11,739 nucleotides of DNA from contig JAIOIM010000771.1 of NCBI GenBank assembly GCA_019912505.1, positions 1 to 11,739 on the forward strand, in the 5' to 3' direction. The position numbers were made by a program, and so were the translations under genes. The notes under the pieces were generated by a model. The model saw only the letters and a list, made by a program, of their open reading frames with translations. It searched no databases and was not told where the DNA came from. This DNA is from Ignavibacteriaceae bacterium. GTDB lineage: Bacteria; Bacteroidota; Ignavibacteria; Ignavibacteriales; Ignavibacteriaceae. Positions 1 through 5,350 of this stretch are shown here, piece after piece. The number at the start of each line of letters is the position of its first letter. Within the stretch, counting starts at the first letter, position 1.

Positions 1-18
1 TTCCCGCGAAGGCGGGAA
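1..18. repeat. GC-rich palindrome left of the GIY-YIG gene
   Basis: Arms TTCCCGC (1-7) and GCGGGAA (12-18) form a perfect 7-bp stem with a 4-base loop. The sequence is far more GC-rich than its surroundings. Read on the minus strand it closely resembles the palindrome at 327-346, so the two copies face in opposite directions around the small gene between them. The window edge cuts whatever lies further left, so the full length of this copy cannot be seen. Confidence 0.75.
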
Positions 19-32
19 TCTAAGATTTGATA

Positions 33-323
33 ATGAAACAATATTATGTTTACATATTAGCAAGCAAGAAAAACGGCACCCTATATATTGGTGTAACAAA
101 TGACTTAGTACGTCGTTCTTATGAGCACAGAGAAGGGCTAATCGAAGGGTTTACAAAAAAATATAACATTAAAACATTAGTTTACTATGAAGTTTTTATC
201 GATATCCATGAAGCCATCCATCGGGAAAAAGCTTTAGAAAAGTGGTATCGCAGTTGGAAAATTAAGCTCATAAATGAAAAAAATCCGCAATGGGAAGATT
301 TATATTATAGTATTCTTGGTTAA
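33..323 (+). CDS. Small GIY-YIG endonuclease-domain protein (YhbQ/UPF0213-like)
   Basis: This 96-residue protein is essentially one GIY-YIG nuclease domain, the usual size for the small COG2827-type members. Visible signatures are YVYIL (residues 5-9) followed by LYIGVT (17-22), giving the two halves of the GIY-YIG motif. R27 sits in the position of the catalytic arginine, H32 follows it, and E65 in AIHREKALEKW is the expected metal-binding glutamate. The tail NPQWEDLY is typical of the family. I chose the ATG at 33; a TTG two codons upstream (27) is also possible, and neither has a clear ribosome binding site. The family cuts or nicks DNA, but the cellular role of these short standalone forms is not settled. 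The gene is flanked closely by palindromes at 1-18 and 327-346, which suggests it is tied to that repeat or was acquired with it. Domain assignment is secure; function is open. Confidence 0.9.
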   Translation: MKQYYVYILASKKNGTLYIGVTNDLVRRSYEHREGLIEGFTKKYNIKTLVYYEVFIDIHEAIHREKALEKWYRSWKIKLINEKNPQWEDLYYSILG

Positions 324-326
324 TGG

Positions 327-346
327 ATACCCGCATTCGCGGGTAT
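327..346. repeat. GC-rich palindrome right of the GIY-YIG gene
   Basis: ATACCCGC (327-334) and GCGGGTAT (339-346) form a perfect 8-bp stem with the loop ATTC, starting 3 bases after the GIY-YIG stop codon and followed by GACA. It is the inverted counterpart of the palindrome at 1-18. It could act as a weak transcript-end hairpin, but there is no T-tract after it, so I treat it as a REP-like repeat. Confidence 0.75.
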
Positions 347-463
347 GACAATTTTATAAAATACCTTTTTCAGAATTATGAATTAGTTAAAACAGAAAAT
401 GAACAAAATTATAGCTGCTCATTTAATTTCCTTTATTTGTGAAAATCTTATGAGGTCATATTA

Positions 464-1165
464 ATGATCGAAAACATTTTCATCACGCTTTATAACGCCA
501 TGACGGGCTCTGTTTGGCTTGCTTTGCTTGCATCTTTTTCATGGGGCGTTTTATCAATTCTGCTTTCACCCTGCCACCTATCAAGCATCCCGCTTGTTAT
601 CGGATTTATCAGCTCGCATGGAAAAATATCACTCGGCAGAACATTTTATATTTCGCTTGTTTTTTCTGTGGGCATATTAATTACTATTGCAATTATTGGT
701 GTAATTACGGCATCTCTCGGAAGGCTGATGGGTGATGTTGGTGTATACGGAAATTATTTTGTAGCGGTCATCTTTTTTGTTGTGGGATTTTATCTCCTCG
801 ATTTTATCAAATTAGATTGGAATTCCTCCTCACTAAAAAAAACAAAAACAAATGGATTGCTCGCCGCACTAACGCTTGGTTTAATTTTCGGAGTTGCTCT
901 CGGACCGTGTACATTTGCCTACATGGCTCCGGTGCTTGGAGTAGTTTTTCAAACAGCACAAACAAACTATTTACTCGCTGTTCTTTTTTTGCTTGCGTTT
1001 GGGTTAGGACACTGTTCTGTAATTGTGGGAGCCGGAACTTTGACAGGCAAAGTACAAAAATATCTCGATTGGTCAGAAGACTCGAAAACTGTTTTATGGA
1101 TAAAAAGGATTTGCGGCATTCTTGTTATTTTGGGAGGAGTGTATTTAATATTTACAACATTTTGA
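464..1165 (+). CDS. CcdA-family thiol-disulfide transporter (cytochrome c biogenesis protein, transmembrane region)
   Basis: The 233-residue protein has about six hydrophobic segments (roughly 15-48, 57-85, 95-115, 131-162, 168-193, 212-231), the size and layout of CcdA. CcdA-type proteins pass electrons from cytoplasmic thioredoxin across the inner membrane to periplasmic thiol proteins, using one cysteine in each half. Here these are C37 in SPCHLSSIP and C149 in GPCTFAYMAP, matching the family's internal pseudo-repeat. Extra cysteines are C184 (GLGHCS) and C217. The ATG at 464 has a GAGG ribosome binding site at 452-455, 8 bases upstream. No thioredoxin-like, cytochrome c or metal-resistance gene lies beside it, so its redox partner must be encoded elsewhere. 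PCH instead of the more common PCV/PCP after the first catalytic Cys is a subfamily trait that I cannot assign further. It is convergent with the glycosylase gene, with a 20-base gap. Confidence 0.88.
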   Translation: MIENIFITLYNAMTGSVWLALLASFSWGVLSILLSPCHLSSIPLVIGFISSHGKISLGRTFYISLVFSVGILITIAIIGVITASLGRLMGDVGVYGNYFVAVIFFVVGFYLLDFIKLDWNSSSLKKTKTNGLLAALTLGLIFGVALGPCTFAYMAPVLGVVFQTAQTNYLLAVLFLLAFGLGHCSVIVGAGTLTGKVQKYLDWSEDSKTVLWIKRICGILVILGGVYLIFTTF

Positions 1166-1185
1166 ATTTAGCAGTTTCACCCCGT

Positions 1186-1734
1186 TTAGAATTTATTTTT
1201 CTCGCTCAAATAAAAGTGCCATAAAATTCTGGCAGCAACTGCACGCCAGGGTTTCCATTTTTTACTCATTTCAAAAAATTCCTCGTTTGATGGTCGGTGT
1301 TCTAATTTTTTTAATTTATGTACTGCTGACAGAAGTGCGAGATCGCCCGAGGGCAGTATATCGGGTCTGCCGAGCGCCATCAGTAAATAAATATCCGCCG
1401 TCCAGTTGCCTATTCCCTTTATTCGCATTAAATTATTTTTTGCTTCCTCACCATCAAGATTATATAACTCCGGTATATTAAGAGTGCCTTTAATAACCGC
1501 TTCTGCAAGGTTTCTGCCGTATGAAGTTTTTTGCCTGCTAAACCCGATAGTTTTTAATTCACTATCGGAAAGGGTTAGAAATTTACGGGGCGTAATTTTG
1601 CCGAGTCTTTCAATCAGTTTGTTATATGCTGCCTTTGCCGATGCAAGCGATACTTGCTGTTCGAGAATGATATAAAGTAAAGTTGCAAAACCTTCTTCCC
1701 GACCCCACAATGGCGGCGGACCGTATTTTGACAC
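1186..1734 (-). CDS. DNA-3-methyladenine glycosylase II (AlkA-like, HhH-GPD), 5' end doubtful
   Basis: This is a base-excision repair glycosylase that removes alkylated bases such as 3-methyladenine. The open frame from the GTG at 1734 encodes 182 residues. A helix-hairpin-helix stretch lies near 104-113 (RIKGIGNWTA), and the catalytic aspartate is D131 in LPSGDLAL, aligned with the AlkA-type active site. The N-terminal motif LEQQVSLASAKAA (24-36) is typical of the family. The GTG start is probably not the native one: the same frame stays open upstream to 1812 and reads LLKAVEILSKKDKHLK, which looks like the usual N-terminal helix of this family, but offers no ATG, GTG or TTG. An ATG exists at 1799-1797 in another frame, and one added base in the CCC run at 1790-1788 would join it to the conserved helix. 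So the gene has either a small frameshift, a sequencing error or a non-standard start. The catalytic region itself is intact. Confidence 0.85.
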   Translation of the reverse strand: MSKYGPPPLWGREEGFATLLYIILEQQVSLASAKAAYNKLIERLGKITPRKFLTLSDSELKTIGFSRQKTSYGRNLAEAVIKGTLNIPELYNLDGEEAKNNLMRIKGIGNWTADIYLLMALGRPDILPSGDLALLSAVHKLKKLEHRPSNEEFFEMSKKWKPWRAVAARILWHFYLSEKNKF

Positions 1735-1910
1735 AACAAGTTTTAAGTGCTTATCTTTTTTTGAAAGAATTTCAACTGCTTTTAATAGGGATGATTCATT
1801 TAGTTTGATATTCTACACCGGTTTTTGAGGAATGGTTTTATTGATAATAATTTTAAGTTTTTATTGTTAAGTGATTTTAAAAATTTTCAGGTTTGTTTGA
1901 CTCTACGTTG

Positions 1911-1961
1911 AAAAATTTAAAATCTGAAATCTGCCAAACCATACGGCGAGCGGGTTGAGGC
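1911..1961. repeat. Half-site related to the 3604-3775 inverted repeat (left-arm type)
   Basis: This stretch shares tgccaaa (1932-1938) and atacggcg (1941-1948), in the same order and with similar AT-rich flanks, with 3743-3749 and 3768-3775 of the large repeat. It lies just past the stop codon of the HEPN gene (1977-1975), as the large repeat lies past the BKACE stop. No right arm like 2703-2789 is visible to its left, so this copy seems truncated or degenerate and marks the left end of the accessory block. Confidence 0.5.
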
Positions 1962-1974
1962 ACTGATAATCTGG

Positions 1975-2361
1975 TTACCCGACTAAATTTGTTACTTCGT
2001 TGATTATTCTTTCAGCTAATGAAATTGAATCTTTACAAATCTTTTCATCCGGATGAAAGTATGGAAGCGCACTGCCTATTGGATATTTTGAAGGTAAATA
2101 AATACTATCTAAAAAATCACATTCATCTTCTGTTAATTCTATCGACCGGTTATTATTTTGAAGTGTCGTTTTCAATTCCATAATATTATGCGTTTTCTTT
2201 AATGAAATCTCATTTTCAATAAACAAAGACTTCAATGCTTTTTCTATTGATTGTTGAATGTTCTGAAGACAAGGATTATAAAGCCCGCTTTCAAGTAAAA
2301 TTTTAGCTGCTTCAAGATTTTCTTCTGAGTAGGTTATCCAATTTTTAGTTTCTTCTCGCAT
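1975..2361 (-). CDS. HEPN-domain protein (partner of a minimal nucleotidyltransferase)
   Basis: This 128-residue protein is a single alpha-helical HEPN domain. The N-terminal WITYSEENLEAAKILLESG and the central KALKSLF followed by KKTHNI (about 55-60) match the HEPN pattern of a paired-helix bundle. Its ATG lies inside the end of the upstream nucleotidyltransferase gene (17-base overlap), the classic MNT-HEPN arrangement, so the two are translated together. Some HEPN/MNT pairs are toxin-antitoxin systems in which HEPN is an RNase and the nucleotidyltransferase modifies it. Here I find no R-x4-6-H RNase motif (arginines 2, 72 and one near 118; histidines only at 58 and near 103), so RNase activity cannot be assumed. 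The stop codon TAA lies in the context GGGTAAC, at the start of the repeat-bearing DNA further left. Domain call is good; toxin role is an inference. Confidence 0.82.
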   Translation of the reverse strand: MREETKNWITYSEENLEAAKILLESGLYNPCLQNIQQSIEKALKSLFIENEISLKKTHNIMELKTTLQNNNRSIELTEDECDFLDSIYLPSKYPIGSALPYFHPDEKICKDSISLAERIINEVTNLVG

Positions 2362-2644
2362 AAATTACTTCCCCATTCGATACTTCATTCAAGAAAAAAC
2401 TATTTTGATTACCCTCTACTATTGGGAAAATATCTACGGGTATTTCTTTTGAAATATTTCTTATAAGTTTTCGATATTTTAATGCCAGGGTAAGATAATT
2501 ATCCGAACTATTTTGAACTACGGCAATATCAATGTCGTTTGGAAAATCACTTTTATTAAAAGAGCCAAAAATTATAATTCTGTCTATTTCTCGTTGACCT
2601 TTTAGTGAGTCAACTATTCTATTTTTTAATTCGGTTTTATTCAT
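2345..2644 (-). CDS. Minimal nucleotidyltransferase (MNT, pol-beta superfamily)
   Basis: This 99-residue protein has the size of minimal nucleotidyltransferases. The signature is G27-S28 followed by D37-I-D39 (GSFNKSDFPNDIDIAVV), two metal-binding aspartates of the pol-beta fold, with the likely third acidic residue at D71 (IPVDIFPI). Enzymes of this type transfer a nucleotide, in characterised toxin-antitoxin examples AMP onto the partner HEPN protein. It is the first gene of a two-gene unit and overlaps the HEPN gene by 17 bases. The start ATG at 2644 is preceded only by an A-rich stretch (AGAAAAG), with no strong Shine-Dalgarno. The unit lies between the repeats at 1911-1961 and 2703-2807. 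Whether the pair is a toxin-antitoxin system or a housekeeping modifier cannot be decided from sequence. Confidence 0.85.
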   Translation of the reverse strand: MNKTELKNRIVDSLKGQREIDRIIIFGSFNKSDFPNDIDIAVVQNSSDNYLTLALKYRKLIRNISKEIPVDIFPIVEGNQNSFFLNEVSNGEVIYARRN

Positions 2645-2702
2645 AACGGTTTTCTTTTCTTTATGTATAAATATAACACATTGAATTTTTATTTACTACA
2701 AA

Positions 2703-2807
2703 CGGCGTTACCGTAAAACCCGCAGCCCATAACAAAAATGCCGCATAAAAAACAACTGCCGAAAATTTAGACCCGTCTTGCCGGGAAGCTTATCCGCCGC
2801 GGTGGAT
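2703..2807. repeat. Copy A of dispersed repeat, with internal hairpins
   Basis: Positions 2703-2789 match 3604-3688 at roughly 92% (about 5 mismatches and 2 one-base gaps over 87 positions by eye). On the minus strand, the coding direction of the neighbours, it contains GCGGCA, five T, then GTTATGG (2733-2727), resembling an L'-spacer-R' half of an integron attC. It also holds the small hairpin CCCG/CGGG (2772-2775 with 2782-2785) and, just beyond the shared part, a near-perfect 16-base palindrome at 2792-2807 centred on CCGCGG. It lies between the PIN gene and the nucleotidyltransferase gene. Confidence 0.8.
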
Positions 2808-2895
2808 TCATTGTAAACACTTAAAGATAATTTATAGAGCATTGATATTTAGTGTTGCCTTTAATAGGAATAACTTGGTAGTGTGCGTTTATTAT

Positions 2896-3288
2896 CTAAG
2901 GATACTTTGGTAGTTTAAGTCCATTAATAAATTTATAATCTTTTTGATTTTTTGTTAATAGTGAAATATCTAATATCAGTGACGTTGCCGCTATTATACT
3001 ATCTGCTATTAATAATCCATGACTCAATCTATATTCTTTAAGAAGTTCAATCGCTTTTTGAGTTATGTCGTAATCTATATTTATTATTTCAAAATCTTCT
3101 AAAAATTTGTCTAGGTTTTTTAATTCTGTTTTATTTCTACATCCAACAATTAATTCCATCTGTGTAACTGAACTAATTACTGCTATAAATTTTTCCCTTT
3201 CTCTTTCTATTCTTTCTATGGCAGTTTCGTTTTTCCTCCCAATGTCGATTAGAATATCAGAATCAATTAACAAAAAATTATCCGTCAA
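2896..3288 (-). CDS. PIN-domain ribonuclease, VapC-like toxin
   Basis: This 130-residue protein has the full length of VapC toxins, magnesium-dependent RNases that typically cut tRNA or rRNA. The acidic active-site residues are all visible: D9 in LLIDSDILID, E45 in SVTQMELIVG, D96 in LLIADSIIAATS, and D117 in TKNQKDYKFI, each in the standard sequence context. The reading frame starts with a TTG at 3288 and has no ATG nearby, so TTG is the probable start; it lies 11 bases inside the end of the upstream antitoxin gene, which implies translational coupling and low toxin expression. The gene ends at a TAG about 90 bases before repeat copy A. Together with the upstream gene it forms a complete toxin-antitoxin unit lying between two copies of the dispersed repeat. 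All catalytic residues are present, so I expect an active toxin. Confidence 0.9.
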   Translation of the reverse strand: MTDNFLLIDSDILIDIGRKNETAIERIEREREKFIAVISSVTQMELIVGCRNKTELKNLDKFLEDFEIINIDYDITQKAIELLKEYRLSHGLLIADSIIAATSLILDISLLTKNQKDYKFINGLKLPKYP

Positions 3289-3520
3289 TTTTTTCCCAAT
3301 CTTTTTTTCGTAAATTTTTTATCCATGAAGAGCTATCATTTAAATCTTTCCTGTCTTCCCACATCCCAACAAATTTATTATCTTTAATAGATTTTCTTTT
3401 GCGAGTTCTTTTCATTTTAGATTCATATCTTTTATTTAAAAAATCCACAAATGTCAAGACTTGTTTCTGTGCTTCAATTGGTAGCGATTCGAACTTATTA
3501 TAAAATCCTTCATTTTCCAT
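3278..3520 (-). CDS. VapB-like antitoxin (DUF2281 type)
   Basis: This 80-residue, strongly charged protein has two parts. Residues 1-35 (FESLPIEAQKQVLTFVDFLNKRY) form the helix typical of DUF2281-type antitoxins, and residues 49-77 (KFVGMWEDRKDLNDSSSWIKNLRKK) form the tail that usually wraps around the PIN toxin's active site. A basic stretch lies between them (KMKRTRKRKSIK). It is transcribed first and overlaps the PIN toxin gene by 11 bases, the normal order for VapBC. An AAGG at 3534-3531 lies 10 bases before the ATG and is a plausible ribosome binding site. Such antitoxins usually repress their own promoter, which would lie in the AT-rich stretch 3521-3600; no operator repeat is clear enough to name. 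Confidence 0.85.
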   Translation of the reverse strand: MENEGFYNKFESLPIEAQKQVLTFVDFLNKRYESKMKRTRKRKSIKDNKFVGMWEDRKDLNDSSSWIKNLRKKDWEKIDG

Positions 3521-3603
3521 TTTGTCAATACCTTAATATTAAATTTTTCTTTCTTTAATTTAATTTAATTTTACAATATAATAAACTTAATTTAGCACAA
3601 TAC

Positions 3604-3775
3604 CGGCGTTACCGTTAACCCGCAGCCCATAGCAAAAATGCCGCATAAAAAACAACTGCTGAAAATTTAGATCGACTTGCCGGGAAGCCAATACAACTTA
3701 CCCGCCTCTGACGGGTTATGCCTAAATCTAAAATTTATAAAATGCCAAATGCGATCCGTTAGCTAACATACGGCG
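3604..3775. repeat. Copy B: composite imperfect inverted repeat, attC-like
   Basis: The right-arm part 3604-3688 is the partner of copy A. The other part, about 3719-3775, runs back as an imperfect inverted repeat: TTTAGAT (3667-3672 region) faces ATCTAAA (3727-3733 region), and CCGCAT faces ATGCG further out. Between the arms is a hairpin, ACCCG (3700-3704) with CGGGT (3712-3716). TAGCTAA lies in a perfect 10-base palindrome near 3759-3768. The unit starts right after the BKACE stop codon, which itself lies in ACCTAAC on the minus strand (3798-3792), a perfect match to the RYYYAAC box of integron attC sites. The opposite box is GCTATGG, a poor match to GTTRRRY. Size and shape fit attC sites; sequence fit is partial. 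Confidence 0.65.
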
Positions 3776-3792
3776 TCTGATTGATTAGTGGG

Positions 3793-4515
3793 TTAGGTAG
3801 CGTTTAAAATTTTTCTTGCTTCATTAACGATTTCTAAATTGCTTGTTACTTTCTTCCCATTCTCTAAATAAATAGTATCTTCCATACCAATTCTACTGTC
3901 ATATCCTCTCTTTTTAGCCTCTCTTAAAATCTCCCACGATACTGAATTAAACCCGTGTAACAATCTTGGTATTTTGATATTGCAAAGATTTAGGATGTCT
4001 TCTATTTCATTTACAGTTTCAATTGCGGGATTAAACACTTCTGGTTCTGGTTCAATCAATATCCGACAACAGCCTTTACGCAAACTACTTTCAGCAAATA
4101 TTTCCGCAGCTTTTCTTTCATTTAATCCTGCTTCAACTAATACACCTTTCGATATTAGTAAGTTTGATATTTCAATAGCATTGTCTTCAATCATATTTAC
4201 AGAAATGAAGTCAGGGATGTTTCGCCAGGATTTTATAAAACTTTTCCTTTTCTCAAAATCTGGTTCTATCCAATCACCGGAGCTGATACCCATTAGAATA
4301 TCTGATGAAATATTTTTTACTCTCGATACCAAATTATTAACATCTTCTGGTTTTAGACTTTCATTTCCATTTATATCATAACAATGAATATGAAATACTT
4401 TACAACCATTTGCATATAATAATTGAACTTCCTTTTCAATTTCCTCTAATGAATGTGGGAGATATTCGTTTTCTGATTTTGGACGAGCGCCATTTAGTGC
4501 AATTTTTAATAACAT
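3793..4515 (-). CDS. BKACE-family protein (DUF849, beta-keto acid cleavage enzyme)
   Basis: This 240-residue protein belongs to the family of 3-keto-5-aminohexanoate cleavage enzyme (Kce). The family condenses a beta-keto acid with acetyl-CoA and yields acetoacetate plus a new CoA ester; the natural substrate varies between members. The fold is a TIM barrel with a zinc site, and its ligands are visible: H42 and H44 in FHIHCYD and E212 in RIGMEDT (208-214). The N-terminal ALNGAR and the C-terminal GYDSRIGMEDTIYLENGK are family hallmarks. At 240 residues it is shorter than many members (around 270-310). No lysine-fermentation or other pathway genes are nearby; it stands alone between repeats with its stop codon inside the adjoining repeat motif, which argues for acquisition as a single-gene unit. 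The start ATG at 4515 has only a weak AGAAG upstream. Family is confident, substrate unknown. Confidence 0.88.
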   Translation of the reverse strand: MLLKIALNGARPKSENEYLPHSLEEIEKEVQLLYANGCKVFHIHCYDINGNESLKPEDVNNLVSRVKNISSDILMGISSGDWIEPDFEKRKSFIKSWRNIPDFISVNMIEDNAIEISNLLISKGVLVEAGLNERKAAEIFAESSLRKGCCRILIEPEPEVFNPAIETVNEIEDILNLCNIKIPRLLHGFNSVSWEILREAKKRGYDSRIGMEDTIYLENGKKVTSNLEIVNEARKILNAT

Positions 4516-4552
4516 ATATTTACTTCTATTTATAGCTAATTAACTATTATTT

Positions 4553-4610
4553 AATCCCGCCAGCCATCCAATAACTTCTATTTGAAGTATCATTTCCAAA
4601 CCAGCTTAAC
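4553..4610. repeat. Degenerate boundary copy of the dispersed repeat
   Basis: The stretch 4553-4575 reads like cccgcagcccataac of copies A and B with small insertions (cccgc-c-agcc-atc-caataac). It is followed by the hairpin ACTTC/GAAGT (4574-4578 with 4584-4588). On the minus strand 4610-4604 reads GTTAAGC, a perfect match to the integron core-site consensus GTTRRRY. It lies just 5' of the BKACE gene and 7 bases from the end of the LolA-like gene, marking the right end of the accessory block. The similarity is short and could be chance. Confidence 0.35.
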
Positions 4611-4616
4611 ATAAAA

Positions 4617-5330
4617 TTATTTCTTTTTTTTCTCTTCAAAAATAGAATCATCAATTCCTTTGTTAACCTTATAATTTGAATAGTTTATTGTCACTTTACC
4701 GGCTGTTTTGAAAACTCCTTTTTTACCTTTTTTATCCTTTTGCGGCGGGTCATCCGGGTTCATCCCATCGTTTATTGATGCGGGTAGATTACTTTTGCTG
4801 ACGTCAAAACTAAAAACCATTTGGGATGGAAGATGATATTTGTTTTCTATACCCGGATAATCCATTTCAATTGTAAACGTACCGGCTATTTTTGTTGCCG
4901 ACTCAACCTTGCGAATAATGTACTCTTTTTTATCAATCCAAAATGTTGAAAGAACTATATCGCCATCGTTTCCTATTGGGATAATTTTTATAACGTATGT
5001 TTCCGCTCCTTTGTAATTTTCTTCCCCTTCAAAAATTGGTGTGTATTTTTTTTTAAGAAAAGAGAGGGGCGAAAAATTTAGTCCTTCCTTTGGCAGCATG
5101 GCAAACTTGTCCGATTCAATATGAACTTTATCGGGCTGTTTAAAATAAATAGTTGCGTTTGAAGGAGGTACTTTTAAAAACTCAACATCAACTTTTACAT
5201 TTACGTCAACAACATAATCGTTTACGCTTTCAAATTTTGCTTTAACTTTATTCAGAATTTCTTCGGGATCTTTTTTTTGCGGGTATGCCGCCGCACTAAA
5301 AAGAATAAATATCATCAATAATTTTTTCAT
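4617..5330 (-). CDS. Periplasmic LolA-like lipoprotein-sorting domain protein
   Basis: This 237-residue protein begins with a clear signal peptide (MKKLLMIFILFSAAA) and a plausible signal peptidase I site near AAA-YPQ; there is no lipobox cysteine, so the mature protein should be soluble in the periplasm. The body (DPEEILNKVKAKFESVNDYVVDVNV... followed by alternating strands, WIDKKEYIIRKVES) has the style of LolA/LolB-type folds, an open half-barrel that carries lipids. A lysine- and proline-rich segment lies near 190-205 and the C-terminus is EEKKKK. I chose the ATG at 5330 because GGAG (5339-5336) lies 5 bases upstream and the signal peptide then starts with MKK; an in-frame ATG at 5354 overlaps the permease stop and would add 8 residues. 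Being third in an ABC exporter operon, it may take up or pass on the exported lipid-like substrate; this is an inference. Confidence 0.75.
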   Translation of the reverse strand: MKKLLMIFILFSAAAYPQKKDPEEILNKVKAKFESVNDYVVDVNVKVDVEFLKVPPSNATIYFKQPDKVHIESDKFAMLPKEGLNFSPLSFLKKKYTPIFEGEENYKGAETYVIKIIPIGNDGDIVLSTFWIDKKEYIIRKVESATKIAGTFTIEMDYPGIENKYHLPSQMVFSFDVSKSNLPASINDGMNPDDPPQKDKKGKKGVFKTAGKVTINYSNYKVNKGIDDSIFEEKKKK

Positions 5331-5350
5331 TAAAACTCCGCTTTTATCAA

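Noticed and set aside
817..1224. 135-codon plus-strand frame overlapping the CcdA gene
   Set aside because: It lies in another frame of a gene with a clear membrane-protein sequence, and its translation is cysteine/arginine-rich without domain features.
2642..2810. Insertion sequence or transposon remnant at the repeats
   Set aside because: No transposase frame, target-site duplication or terminal inverted repeats bounding a unit could be found, though a MITE-like origin is not excluded.
3974..4381. 135-codon plus-strand frame opposite the BKACE gene
   Set aside because: The minus strand carries the zinc ligands and family motifs; the plus-strand frame is its serine-rich shadow.
1900..4615. 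CRISPR array as an explanation for the repeats
   Set aside because: Copies are 85-170 bp, few, 900 bp apart and separated by genes, unlike CRISPR repeat-spacer units.
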